Shown: one piece after another, positions 49,789-61,465 of the stretch
Layout: every line of letters starts with the position of its first letter
Position numbering within the stretch: the stretch's first letter is position 1
Source: Mesodorylaimus sp. YZB2_4
Taxonomy: Eukaryota; Nematoda; Enoplea; Dorylaimida; Dorylaimidae
DNA: 64,000 bases
Direction: 5' to 3'
Assembly (NCBI GenBank): GCA_030248295.1
Contig: JASANH010000647.1
Span: forward strand, 186,001-250,000
Notes under the pieces: model-generated
Told to the model about the DNA's origin: nothing
The model's input: only the letters and a program-made list of their open reading frames with translations
Database searches by the model: none
Translations under genes and position numbers: made by a program

Positions 49789-51075
49789 TCAGCTGACGCG
49801 CCTTTGAAAGTTTAAGCTGGATTTTCGCAAAGGCAATAGCTGCGACTGTTGGCTCCCCATGGCCAGCAGCGAGTCCCGTTTGCTTTCATTAGTGAAGATA
49901 GAATTCTTCTTTCCGCTGTGGGCCAAGCCGCCTTCGTTTGAGCCTCGCCGCGGGCTGTCCGAGTTATTGGATTGTGGGCGATAGCGGACGAAAGTGTACA
50001 AGAAAGGGTTGATACAAGCGCAGGATATCATCAGGGCTTCCAGCCATCTTAGCTTGGTCGTAATAATCTCGTAATGTTTGGCTTCGCACTCGGAATCGCA
50101 AAATGATTGCCAGACGCTGAAGATTTGATAAGGGAGCCAGCAGAAGACGTAAACTCCGATGACCGAAGCTGATTTCCTTAGAAGACGTACTTTGGTTCGT
50201 GTTTGCCGCTCCACATTAGAACTGCGTCGTCGTTGATAATGCTGATGAGAGGGTGCTGTGCTGTGTCGCCTGTAAGCGCAATGACTGTCGGGCGCGGCCA
50301 TCATGGCCGACCCGATCGACTGTTTCCGAGAGTCCACCTCGTGCTGGATCAAACTCGACTGAAGACGTAAATGCTTCCAAACGTGATATGCACTGCCCAC
50401 GTAACAAAATAGGATGAAGACGAGAGGAATGTAGAAGACGCATAGCAAATGGGCAAAGTTGTAAGCTCGCATAAAGTTAGTCTCCTGCCAAAACAGGAAC
50501 ATGCACATTTTATTGTATGAGAAAGGGTCCTCCACTTCGCCCCATACGAACAGTTGAGGGAGGGCCAGCAAGGCGGCCAGTGCCCAGCTGATGGTAAGTA
50601 ATATGCGTACACGCTTTCGACCATCCCTTACCTGGCTTCGCAAGGGTGCATGTAAGCTTTGGAACATGTCCAGTGCTATACTGACCACCACATTGGAGGC
50701 GATGTGGAATGATAAAATGCTCAAATATTTGAATACGCGGCACAGGAAATCACCTCCGTACCAGAAGTAAGTCAGGAGCCAGATCACAGTACCAGCGCTG
50801 TGGATGAGGAGGATCATCAGGTTAGCCAATGTTAAGTGGACGCCGAGCCAAACCAGACGGGCGTGAGCTGGACGACTACGCAATGCTTTCACGTGTCCGT
50901 GCAGAGCCCACAGATTAATGGGCACTCCGATGAGCATGGCGGTCAAATTGTAGACCACTTCAATGTAGTCGCTGACGGTCAGTCCAGGCGCCATGCTCTG
51001 ACCGGGCTGTGCGGACATGTTCATCATATTCAACAAATACTCGTGGACCATCGCATCATCAAGCTCGTCTTCCAT
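49789..51075 (-). CDS. Peptide GPCR, GnRH/AKH/corazonin-receptor type
   Basis: Intronless in the coding part, 428 aa, minus strand. The N-terminus is Met- and acid-rich with one NMSA glycosylation site. Seven hydrophobic segments follow. The TM3 region FWYGGDFLCRVFKYLSIL...SNVVVSIALD resembles the GnRH/AKH/corazonin receptor group, whose members carry W-x-x-GD-x-x-C-K/R-x-x-K/R-F. DRY is replaced by DMF. TM6 has FCWLPYQIF and TM7 has NPFLYTF. Intracellular loop 3 is long and basic; the C-tail is Ser-rich (phosphorylation). Assignment to the superfamily is good; the exact ligand is not certain. Confidence 0.82.
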   Translation of the reverse strand: MEDELDDAMVHEYLLNMMNMSAQPGQSMAPGLTVSDYIEVVYNLTAMLIGVPINLWALHGHVKALRSRPAHARLVWLGVHLTLANLMILLIHSAGTVIWLLTYFWYGGDFLCRVFKYLSILSFHIASNVVVSIALDMFQSLHAPLRSQVRDGRKRVRILLTISWALAALLALPQLFVWGEVEDPFSYNKMCMFLFWQETNFMRAYNFAHLLCVFYIPLVFILFCYVGSAYHVWKHLRLQSSLIQHEVDSRKQSIGSAMMAAPDSHCAYRRHSTAPSHQHYQRRRSSNVERQTRTKVRLLRKSASVIGVYVFCWLPYQIFSVWQSFCDSECEAKHYEIITTKLRWLEALMISCACINPFLYTFVRYRPQSNNSDSPRRGSNEGGLAHSGKKNSIFTNESKRDSLLAMGSQQSQLLPLRKSSLNFQRRVS

Positions 51076-52112
51076 GCTTGCAGAGATTTGAGTCCTGAAA
51101 CGAACGCGAACCGTGATTACTCGACGACAAATAAATTGAGGTCGAATGGGATTCTAGTTTGAGCATATGCAGCTCATTCTCGTGCAAATTGGTGCGAGCG
51201 CGTACCAAGATGCACCAAAAATGGACAAGCCCGCTGATTAGCAAAAAGCAGTTCGTCAAGGAAAGGCTCGGCCAAAGGGTGGGTTGGCCTCTCGAGTCAA
51301 CGCGACCTCGGGTCTCTGTTCTTGTCCGTCAATGCAATCTTCGAGCCCCGGTCCCCAATCAACTTATCCAAACTTGGCCGCTTATAATTTTCACCACTAG
51401 ACAAATGAGCATTTTAGGGAGTCGACTTTCGAAATGACACTAGAGCGCAACTGAGCGAAAGGCCACAGCCAATAAAGGGATTCGCAATAGCTATGTTTAT
51501 GCGATTTCTAGGCCTCAAGGCTTGTTTTCCACGGCAAGTCGGGCAACCGTGCTACGAGGCAACAAAGCGGACGTCTGAGAAATTCATTACGAGCCTTTTC
51601 AACTACAAATAGACACTTTTCGGAGACCATGATCACGAGTTTACTGGCCGAGAAACCACCCCCAACTGAGCTATTTGCTTAGAACGGAAGCCCCGCTCTC
51701 GTCAATGAGCGGAAGCCGTTTCGAATGGTCCGTGCGCTAACAGGCTCACTGCCGGACAGGAAACTTGTCATAGGGATAAATATGGTCAGTGTAGCCTGTC
51801 ACATGCAGACTATCAGCAGCGGTCACAGGAGCACTCGGGTGGAATGGCCAGGGCGTCGATGGCAACAAGCTCGTCACGCGCCGTCATCAGGTACATTAGC
51901 GAGTTCAGGAATAGCATCGCATTTTCGTTCCCCTACGGGGGGCAGGAGTTGGTCAAGCTCTCGGCTGATTACTTCATAGGAAGAGGGTCGAATGATCCGA
52001 AGCGAGAAGAAACATGGCACGGCACAGCTGTATTAGAGCATAGGCACACTCACAAGGTCTCCACGTAAAGCATGTTTTAAATACTGCATGAAAAACTGAA
52101 AAATTGATGAAT
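51076..52112. other. Intergenic, with one weak small-gene candidate
   Basis: A minus-strand two-exon reading (52073-52054 and 52027-51874) gives a 57-aa product, but its intron would be only 26 bp. Otherwise nothing is supported. Confidence 0.3.
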
Positions 52113-52909
52113 CTATTTTATGGTGGTGCCAAAAGGTCGAGGTGTTGTCACGTTGATCGACGGGCTAGAAAATACACCATCGGAATCCCATAAGGTCAAA
52201 TTACACCAGGTGCGATCCAAACGACGAAATGCGAAGAACATGGGCGCCTCCATGAGCAGACCTCCAACAGCCACGACCAAGACACACCACAAATAATAAC
52301 GAAAACAACCTAACTGGCAGCACAAGCGACACTGTTTACACCACATCATCAGCAACATTGCCCAAAAAAGGCAAATATCGATTCCGAAACTGATCTGAAA
52401 CAATGCCCAATCCAAGATAGCTTCTTGTGGTGATAGCGACCAAGCAGAAGATGGTCGATCCGATTTGGGCACACTCAAACGAAAGTACACGTTTCCGATA
52501 AGAATCGCTGCCGAAACCCGTAATCGTAGCAATGACACGCCCAAATCGACCGCGTCGGTGATCTTGGACGATTTCTCATCTTCTTCATCGATCTTCGTAT
52601 CTTGCTCTTTCAACGCGTATCGCCAACGTTCCCCGTCGCAAACGGTTCTCCGCCATAAGAATGTGCACTGAAGGATGAGATTGTGATTGCGCAGACGAGG
52701 GGCGATGCAAGTGGTCAAGATATAAATCCACATCCACAGGATATCGTACGACTTCCACAATTGGAAATAGGCGCATCGACTCAGCAGGGCCAGCACCCAA
52801 AATATGTGCGACGCGAAAAAGGACAGGGTGCGGAGGCACATGAAGAATCCGTGAACTCGCCAACCCATCGCTGAGTATCGAGGAATGTCTTGGCCGATGC
52901 CAAATCTAA
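52113..52909 (-). CDS. Multi-pass membrane protein of unknown family (3' part)
   Basis: A minus-strand terminal exon. Its 5' edge is a strong acceptor (TTCTCTTCTTTTAG) at 52910, so upstream exons exist but I could not find them. The exon codes for about 265 aa with five or six hydrophobic segments, e.g. FFASHIFWVLALL, ILWMWIYILTT, ISFGIDICLFWAMLLMMW and YLWCVLVVAVGGLLM. A charged loop KEQDTKIDEEDEKSS lies in the middle and two N-glycosylation sites near the C-terminus. Many Cys and Trp. I do not recognise the family. Frame and composition make coding status likely. Confidence 0.6.
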
Positions 52910-55900
52910 AAGAAGAGAAGCAAATTGGAGTTAAAATCGAACGAAAATCCATGGTCTCATTATCATTGAACCGATTGGGAACGTTAACTCTATGATCTTT
53001 TGGACCACATGAGGTTGCCCTCCTCAAAGTCAAAGAGCCTCCCTAAAAATTTTGTGAGCTGAGCTGTTGTAGAACAGTACATGACAGTCTTTATACTATC
53101 AATCACACCCAATGAAGCTTGGTCTTATCGCCCCCCCCCCCCCCCCCAGCTTGACTCACAGCCTCTTACACTGGTAATCGATACCTCTGACTAATAAACG
53201 TAAAGCTTTTTCTTGTTCTGCCTCCCACGCCCCGGTTATTTTCCTGTCACTGGTATTCGTCATTGGCTGACATTGCGCGTACACGACACCCACTCATTGC
53301 GTCATTATCAGTCCAACCCCTGCTACCTGGCATGACCTATCTTATGTCGCTTTTGCTTTCGAGAAAGTTACCAAAACAAAGCAGCGTGCAATTAGCCGGA
53401 AGTCCTTCGAGGACACACAAATCAAAAGCCATCAGAAAGCAAAACATTCAAAAGTTCATTCAGTTTACTCGTTCACTCAAAATTGTCTCTGGCGCATATT
53501 AAAAGAAGCCACAACTAAAATCAGTCACCCTTCTACTATGTTTACAGATAACGATTTGTCTGACTTTAGAACCTGACAACATAACTTACGAGGCTCTAGA
53601 TTTTTCCAGGCCATAAACTTCTATAACTTTTAAAAAACTTACCAAAAACGTTTTTTTCCGAACACACTTAGTTGGCTGGTGGCAATAATTTTACCGATTT
53701 TTGTTCAAACGGACATTTTTCATCACAAAATGTATTGACGTATGTTATACACGTTCAGAATGCCTAGTTCCTAGAACCAGTCAGACGGCTGGCACATAGG
53801 GGCTGGCTGGAAAATCGATTTTCTGACGAGGGTAGCTCGTGAGATGAACTTTTTCTTACCACTCCCCTCGCCTAGACACTAGGCAGCCGGCGTAGGCACT
53901 GTTGAGTCAGCAGAACAGCTCTCAAGGCTTTTACCGTTTTGTGGCACAGAACACAACACACTGTACGTGTTACCAGATGCTTTGTAAATTCATCTTTTTG
54001 GTATCCAGTTTTTCCAGTTTGCCATGTTTGAGTTAGGGCGGATAGAAACTAGTCTTACAATCGGAATAGGAGACGGTGTCTGGATAGATAGTGTGATGAG
54101 CAACGGTGGGCGAGAGGAATATCATCGCAGAATGAACTGTGTTTAATGGCTTCTCACTGAGAAAACAACCGGTCTTCTAGAAAGTGCTTTTGCCTTCCGC
54201 TGACAAGGGGAGGAGATAAATCCTATAGAAATATCGCTCTTCGCTGTATGCAGCTGCTACTGCGGCTCTACACGTTGGCATGGCCAGGTGATAGTAAGGA
54301 TGGAGACCCCTTCCCGCCCCAGGCATGGATATCCCACGAGTAAATACGTAGTTAGCCCCGTGACCCTTTCCCAGCAAGAGCAACATTCTTGCAAATTTTC
54401 TCAGAGCTCATGAAAAATTTCCGGGACAATGCGAAAGGCTGGAATGGGCCCCGCCTTGCGCCTCCAATTTGGAGAAAGGTGCGGCATTCCATGGCCTAAT
54501 GCCTTAATCTTGTTAATTACTCAGAATCAGTTCAACTCACGTCATCGCCAGACATAATAAACTTATTTCTTTTGTGTAAATTGCTTCAATTTCTTGTCTT
54601 CTATTTGCTGACGTCCTCAGTATTGCATGCTAGTCTTAACTGACATGAGTTTCAGATCGATCAATATGTTTGACTGAACAAAAAATTTTCAGCATGATAA
54701 TTTCGTCAGACAAATATGGAAACATTCGTGAGCAAGAGTTATGCTTATCATTAGTTACTGCACCAATGCACGAGCCTCGGTTACTGCCAGAAATAGATTA
54801 TTTTTCGCAAGAAAAATAACAATTTTGTTTGTAATGTAGGTTAAGGGAAACGAAACTAATTTGTAGATACCAGTTGAGTGTAGGTTCGCTGACGACATTT
54901 TTTTATGCCAAACTTGGCTTTGAGTTTGTAAATGACCACTGCATAGCAGCTGGGTGCTGTTGCTAATGACGCGGAGGAAAATTGCGTTTGACTCGATAAT
55001 GAATGCGCCTTTATCCCGCGCTAAGGGGTGTTTACTTTGCACAGTTAAATGGTTTTGCCCAAGTTCGTTGCTTATTTTTGGGCACCCCGCTCTGCTTATG
55101 TTATTGTAGACCGGCGTCTGAATGACGTGCTGTGTCCAGGGGACGGGCTTTTATCCAAATGGATTCTAGATTCTAGCAGATCAAACGATAGGCTCACCCC
55201 ACTCTGCTCTATACCACACCATACAACATCGTAACCAAGTCCAGGTGCCAGAAGACGAATTCAAGGTCCAGGGGGCTTGTGTTCAAATCAATATTGGAGT
55301 CGAGCAGATCTCAGGTAGGCTCATCCATCCTGCTGTATACAGTACCTCATAAAATATCGCAACTCACTCTCAGTGGCCGAAGAAGGCCGTGCCAGATGAT
55401 GATGTTGTAAGACTCAACCCTGTTTTGTTAGGTCTGGCAACTCGAGCTACGCGCAGTTGCCGATCGAAGATCAAAATATCGCGGATAGGTGTTACAAAAT
55501 GAATAAGCTAACAGCAGTATGCCTGACTCGATCGAGACGCAGTGAAAGCAGGAAAAGGCATGGACTGTCAAAAAACTTGGTGTCATAATGCCAGCAGTAG
55601 TGCACATGTGAGGTGCGAGGCTTGTCTGTCTAGCAGCAGAATGAACTCTCGCCCTAAGCAGAAGTGTACAGTAGAATGCAGTGCATGCTGCTGCAAAACT
55701 GACAATGAGTCGGCCACCACGATACGCGTTTTATGTCATGAAGTTTAAGCGATGATGCTCCACGACATTGGATTTTCTTTGCTCAAATTGTTTCTCCTGC
55801 TCCAAGTACCTACATGTGCATATTTTGTTCCCTTGTATCACGAGCCCGAGCACTTTTGCCTCAACTCTTACGCCTTTATTACGGATACTCATTTGTTGGA

Positions 55901-57462
55901 ACAATGGATTCTCTGACCACCAAGAACAGGAACTAGATCTATCGTGGCTCCTACATACAAGCCGGAAGCAGGGGTGTCATTGTCGCACGGTATCTCTGTG
56001 ACATATTTATTGGTCAAGAGGGGCCGCAGCTGTTTCCGTTTTCCTCGTCGGAGTCCAGGTGCCAGCGGTCAGGGCTTGTCGGCAGTGGTGGAATCGCTGG
56101 CCGGTCGACCACATCTGGATCCATTGAAAAGAGGTTCCTTTTGGCACACCTGCTCACCTCGTTATTTGAATCGTAGACCCCGAGCAGCCAAGCCGCGGCG
56201 GTGGTTTCCGCCCGTGCACAAACAATACCATGGCGGCCAATACGCAAACGCCATTACGATTTTGAGGACAATGGGCGCAGACCGCCCGTGTGCAGCTGGC
56301 ACCGATCCGTCGGGCTCTGATGTTTGGAAAGGGGGCAGAAAATAGGCTATTAGCCCCGATGGGAAAAGGGGTGAAAGAAAAACTTGCTCCCAGGCCCTAA
56401 GATGTCCAGTGGCGGCTTGCGACAAAAAGATCTGATTACCTTGTCCTCGTGAACGAGGGCCCGTTCAGCTGCGTCTCGGATCATGGTTTTGATGACCCTG
56501 CCGGCGCCGTCGTGTCGCTCGGCCCAGATGTTCTGCATACCACCAATAGGGTTACACCGATAAATAGTTTTTCGCCATCTTTATGTTTTTTCCCTTTCCC
56601 CTCGTTCCTAGGCGATAATGGGAGGAAGACTACTGTCACCGCCCCGAGGCACTTTTGTACAGGCGAGTGTTATGACTGCGGGGCAGACAGCGAAATATGA
56701 GACTCGCAGGTAAAGTAAATACAGTAGGCATATAGAGTGGAGCAGGTGCGGCCGCCAGCTGGCTTTCCAAAACACCACGAGACATTCGCAACACACCACC
56801 GAAATGTTCACTCTTGTGCACAGGTACGAATATGGGATGGTGAGCGAGAGAAGTGAACCGGGCTCTCGACCTTGAACGCCCCCTTTTTGAACCGGGCTAT
56901 AGAGACGAGCTTTGCCAACAATTGACGGGCCAGACGGCACGAGTTTTGGTGTCACGGGATGCGACGATGTACAATACATCTGGTCCAGACGTCGGCTGAC
57001 GGATGCATTTGACGACTCGGCCTGGGCTAATCGAAAACTACGCAATCGGCGCCGTCAAGGTATTCTGCTTTGAGAAAATAAAACTCTCCAGCCGGCTGGT
57101 TATGACAGTCTACCTGACTGGCCTTTTTTCTGTCGCCTCAGCTGGCTGGACGGCTGCTCCCACTCCCACCTCACCTTGGTGGGCGAAAGAACTAGTTTAC
57201 CGATCAAATGAGACAGCAGGAGACGCTGAAAAAGTGCTTGCAGTCCAGTTCCATCATATCAACTCCCCTCAATGGCAACATCAACGTTTCATCGGCTAAA
57301 ATAAATAAGCTAAGCGAAACACAATAAATAGCCCGAGCCAGTACAAACGAGACACGTTTTGCTAACACACGTTTTGTCGAATTTTGATCAATGTAAACGG
57401 AGCCCAGCACACGTACGAGTACAGACACTTGGTTACAAAAAAGTCACTGCTTGCTGCCCAGG
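52910..57462. other. Gene-poor region with ambiguous exons near 56-57 kb
   Basis: From 53 to 55.9 kb I see no gene. Between 56.0 and 57.05 kb both strands hold protein-like stretches. On the minus strand 56538-56456 reads NIWAERHDGAGRVIKTMIRD and ends at a GTAATC donor. On the plus strand 56613-56709 and 56824-56874 join in frame behind a strong pyrimidine-tract acceptor. I could not build one consistent gene. Missing exons of the 52.1-kb membrane protein may also lie here. Confidence 0.35.
53131..53147. repeat. Poly-C homopolymer, 17 bp
   Basis: The longest of three pure C runs in the window, in gene-poor sequence. Confidence 0.9.
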
Positions 57463-58821
57463 TCAAGGAACCCGCTTAAACTTTGACTCCACATTTATCG
57501 TATCTGACAACATGTCAATGCATTCTTCCACTGAATAACCGTGTTGTTCCAGACTGTAGTCCAAACCGTTCATTGAGGCCAAAAGCATAATGTATCGACA
57601 AGCAATGCGCAAAATACTCAATTTGGAAAGTTTTTGATCAGAAGTCGACGACGGGATGAGTTTGCGTAATCGATCGAAGGCGGCACCGATGGTGTGCACA
57701 CGGGTTCGCTCTCTGGCATTGGCCTCCATACGTCTCTCCACAGTCATGTTCTTGTAATTGCGCCTCAACTTGTTCAATAGCATATCCTCCTCGGTTTCGT
57801 GAAACTGCTCATCGGCACTTTTCGATACGATGGGGGATATCGAGCAATCACCAACTTTCGGTAAGGCATCCTGCTTCTTGACTTGCTGCTTGGACGAATT
57901 CTGCTTTGGACGTTTGGACAAAGTAGGGTGACCAACAGCGGACGAGGACGAACTAGTGACGGACTGAGTGTAAAAATTTGGAAATAAGGGACCCGATAAA
58001 TGCGCTGACGAATCAACAGGAGCCACAGAAAAGGGGAGAAAACCAGGACCGAATAAACCCAAGGAGAACGAAGGCAGAGTTGCTGCTGACGTATCCAAAT
58101 GACTGCTCGAGAGACGACGCAGCTGTTCGGAAGCGAGAGGATGCGGCTTTTCGGTCAAGTCCAAAGGCTCCTCTTGCAATGACGTCACACTGCTGGTGGA
58201 AGCCGATTCGAATCCGTGGTCAACTCCGTCGTGATCACCGATTTCTGTTTTTGTGCGATTGCATTTAGCCAAGCGAAATTTGGCTCTGCTTCGATTTGGC
58301 AATGAGAAGTCCAATGCGAACTCGGAACAGTCGTCCGTGTCGACGGATGACGAAGCCGACTGAGCGCTGCAAGGTGTCTTTGGCAGAGCTGAGTCATCGG
58401 ACGATGCTCGATCGTCGGTGGGGCTCGCATTCCGATTGACCAACGACAGAGTGCTGAAATCGTTGGAGTCTTGCCTTTGGTAGCGTTTCTTCAGTGGCAA
58501 CTCCATTCGACGCTTCTTGCATGGATTTCCAGGCGATTCCAATGCAATGGTGTCCATGCTGGCCACTGGTGGGGGTTCAGGACAGTCCAATATGGGACGG
58601 GTGAAATATGGCGAATACAGCGAGTGCGGCGGGGGTCCTGTGTTGGAGGTTGGATGCGAGTGATTTTGGGATCGACCTTCGCCTCCACCGATGCGTTTAA
58701 CACCTGCGAAGACGAGTGGCGGCTCGATGGTGCATTCCGTCGCCCGCTCCTCCTCCAGCCGCGCGACTAGGCGGTTCGTGCGAGCGTGGAGACAATTCCT
58801 CTCTGACTGTATAAGGCGACG
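57463..58821 (-). CDS. ATOH8: bHLH transcription factor, ATOH8/net family
   Basis: Minus strand. The C-terminal bHLH reads NARERTRVHTIGAAFDRLRK, then a loop, then QKLSKLSILRIACRYIMLLA, followed by the family's extra segment GLDYS...; this is diagnostic of ATOH8/Drosophila net rather than atonal or twist. N-terminal to it is a long Ser/Pro-rich region with PLDLTEK, a CtBP-corepressor-type PxDLS/T motif, and a basic cluster CKKRRMELPLKKR (possible NLS). The first ATG in frame is at 58557, but the frame stays open and protein-like upstream to at least 58821, where a CCGCAG acceptor fits, so a 5' exon with the true start is likely missing. Family role: repressor in tissue patterning. Confidence 0.88.
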   Translation of the reverse strand, partial: RRLIQSERNCLHARTNRLVARLEEERATECTIEPPLVFAGVKRIGGGEGRSQNHSHPTSNTGPPPHSLYSPYFTRPILDCPEPPPVASMDTIALESPGNPCKKRRMELPLKKRYQRQDSNDFSTLSLVNRNASPTDDRASSDDSALPKTPCSAQSASSSVDTDDCSEFALDFSLPNRSRAKFRLAKCNRTKTEIGDHDGVDHGFESASTSSVTSLQEEPLDLTEKPHPLASEQLRRLSSSHLDTSAATLPSFSLGLFGPGFLPFSVAPVDSSAHLSGPLFPNFYTQSVTSSSSSAVGHPTLSKRPKQNSSKQQVKKQDALPKVGDCSISPIVSKSADEQFHETEEDMLLNKLRRNYKNMTVERRMEANARERTRVHTIGAAFDRLRKLIPSSTSDQKLSKLSILRIACRYIMLLASMNGLDYSLEQHGYSVEECIDMLSDTINVESKFKRVP

Positions 58822-61465
58822 CTGCGGTTGAGATAAGGGACAAAAAGTAGGACCGTCGGCGTTTGTGTGCAGGAGTCAAGCGAGGCGAGGGACGTGATGA
58901 TGTCCGAAATGGTTTGGCGAGGGAGTTTGGAAAATGGAGGGCGCTCAGCTGGTCGACCTTGCCCCCTGTGGCCGTGGGTTGTCTCGTCGCGTCGCGTTCC
59001 GTTGAAACGACACGCCGTAGACTGCTGTTTATTATTTTGACAGCCGGTGCTGGTGCTGGAGCGAATGGTGTATAGAATAACACATGTACAAGTACACATA
59101 CAGTGCCCCAGCTTCCGTTCGAGCACGATGATGGCGGTGGTCGTTTTTCCGTCCTCCACCGTATTTATGGTCTCCTCTGGTTGGAGAAACGTGGCCCAGA
59201 CGTTGCGCCAGATGGTCTCCGATCGGCTTGGAGCTGCCAGTTTTTGTTGAATGCCTCGTCCGCGACAGCCGGCGCGAGAAGCCAGTCCACGTGCGAACAT
59301 TTCTTCCAGCATTGTAAATAGTACAGAAGAGCATGCACATATCATGAACGGCCTAGTTCTTCGCGCACACATGACTAGGGCCCACATAAAAGACGGCTGT
59401 CGCCTTGACTGGATTGCCAACTAAGAAAAGAGACTGCATTGGAGAAAGGGAAGATAAGAATGTTAGCCCCTCTCGATAAAATCCCATTGAAATGTATTCT
59501 ATAGAAACACCAAGCGATAGCAGGCCTCGCTGTCAGTTTTTTCTGCGCCTGTTTCAGCTCGGCGCGTGCAAATTTTGACCCTCGCATTCCTCACCCCTCG
59601 TCCTCTTCAAATCGAACTTGCAATAGAAACTGACAACTGTGCAGAAGAAAGTGACCTTGACAGCCCAAAGAGGTAACTGGAAGTCTCAGTCAAGGACACA
59701 CATATCACAGAACGTCCGCAAATATTATTCTGCCCGCTGTCTCGACTGCAGGTGCGCTAGTGACTGACTCGCCCTGCTGCACCTTTTCTGGCAATCACAG
59801 TTAGGAAAAACTGGCTGCGACATCTTAATCATTGCAAGCAGTGCCAGGCACGTCGGGTCTGCACTGGCATCAACACCTTGCCATCCTATCGTGGCTGGAT
59901 ACCAGCTGTCAGTAAACCACACAGGGCAAACAAGAATTCTAAAACCGTTCAAGGAATTCGGGAAAAACGTTTGCTTTCATCAAAGCGTGTCTCATTGGAA
60001 ACGGATGCTCGTTCTCTTGTTTGTTGTCGCTGACGCCTGCTGCAAGGGCCTGTCTATTGTACAACCATCTGTGGAAATAATTGCCTCGATCCTCTTCGAT
60101 ATCGAGCATGCTAATGTTAGGCCCACCTCGTCCACAGCCTCTGCCATTCACACCACATGTTGAAAGCACCTGTTCCCAGCACGGTCTGGGACGCTGTCGC
60201 CTAGCGTGCGCCAAATCTTAGGCCTGTACTGTTTTTCCTGACCCACCTGTTACGAGGGCCGGCTTGGCAAAGATAAAACAGTAGGAGTTGAGGCCAGCAG
60301 TGCAATGACCTGTAGAAACTCAGTGGCTATCTACACCGAATCTGAGACATCTGCGATTTCGATACAACCCACTTCATCACACAAAGCACTGTAAACCAGA
60401 GTAACAGATCAGCCAACCGAAACAGCGGTAGACAACTGTACACTGTACTGTACTGTATTCTGGTTGAGTACATTGCTAACACAGCTACGTGCTTGACAAG
60501 ACTTTACAGAGGGCTGGCATGTGAAATAACCCTCAGATATACCCTCACACGAACGTGAATGGGAGCGATGCTACCGCTTGCAATACGGGAACTGTGATCA
60601 GCAGTCAGGAACTGAGACAAAAACTCGAGCCTTCAGCGGGATTCGAACCCTCACCTCTGAAAGTCCGGTCCAACCTGCTATAACCACTGTACCGTCAAGA
60701 CTCTCGGCACTGCACATATAGCATGTCGACAAATGCGAGTGGACCATATCGCATGGCCAAGTCGGACACTTTCGAGCTGAAACATTGGTAAAAAACTTCA
60801 GTCAGCTTTTCTGGCTCAAAATAGAATTCGATTCCCCAAGAATGTCTTGTGATGAATAAGGTAGCATATACACAACCGTGCGGCGGCTGATCGTTTCCAC
60901 CTGTGATGTTGCTCTCGGAATGCCTTCGCTTGTCGTGGTGGTATGTGGTATGTACAAGCCTTGAGCCTTGAGCTTGAGCTTGAGCCTGCTTGAGCAGTGT
61001 CTGACATTCTGTGTGACATTGTCAAGCAGCAAAGAATACTGTACGGATACGCACCCCGCTGTTGGAGCTAGCAGTCTCAACGTGTTACTTCATGTCCACA
61101 CAGCTGATTTGACGTGGTACAGTATATGCACTAGGTGTAATGCACATGTAGGCACTGAAGCAACACATGCTCAAGTGCGCTATTGTACGTGGCGCTTGCT
61201 CAGAAACTCCTTGGTACATTGCCACGTTAAGGACTGTAAACATGCCGTGACATCAATTATCATTATGCACTGGTTCTCTTGTTAGTTAGTTCATCTGACG
61301 ATAAGAAAACAAGAAAAGGTTCAATGGGCCCACTACCCACACAACCGAAAAGTATAAAAAGTAATGATGTTACCTCCCAGTCACATTTTGCTGTCTGATC
61401 GTATCACGAAAAGATTCCTGTCGCTAAAGTAAGTTCAAGATCTTGTCTCTCTTGGAAGACTGGTT
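58822..61465. other. Intergenic with an unassigned open frame and a tRNA-like repeat
   Basis: The minus-strand frame 59300-59050 (…VEDGKTTTAIIVLERKLGH) is protein-like and may belong to the 5' end of the bHLH gene or another gene; I cannot connect it. From 59.6 to 61.4 kb nothing else is supported apart from the tRNA-like repeat at 60640-60715. Confidence 0.35.
60640..60715 (-). repeat. tRNA-derived sequence
   Basis: On the minus strand: box A-like GGTACAGTGGTTATAGC and box B GGTTCGAATCCC in tRNA spacing. The acceptor stem does not close, so it is a tRNA pseudogene or SINE head, similar to 29150-29232. Confidence 0.55.

Noticed and set aside
53131-53147. Poly-C run as telomere or origin signal
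   Set aside because: It is a plain homopolymer with no telomeric unit or flanking structure.
58767-59420. Minus-strand 217-codon frame as a separate gene
   Set aside because: Overlaps the upstream coding extension of the bHLH exon in another frame and shows no domain; part of it may be a bHLH 5' exon but I cannot prove it.
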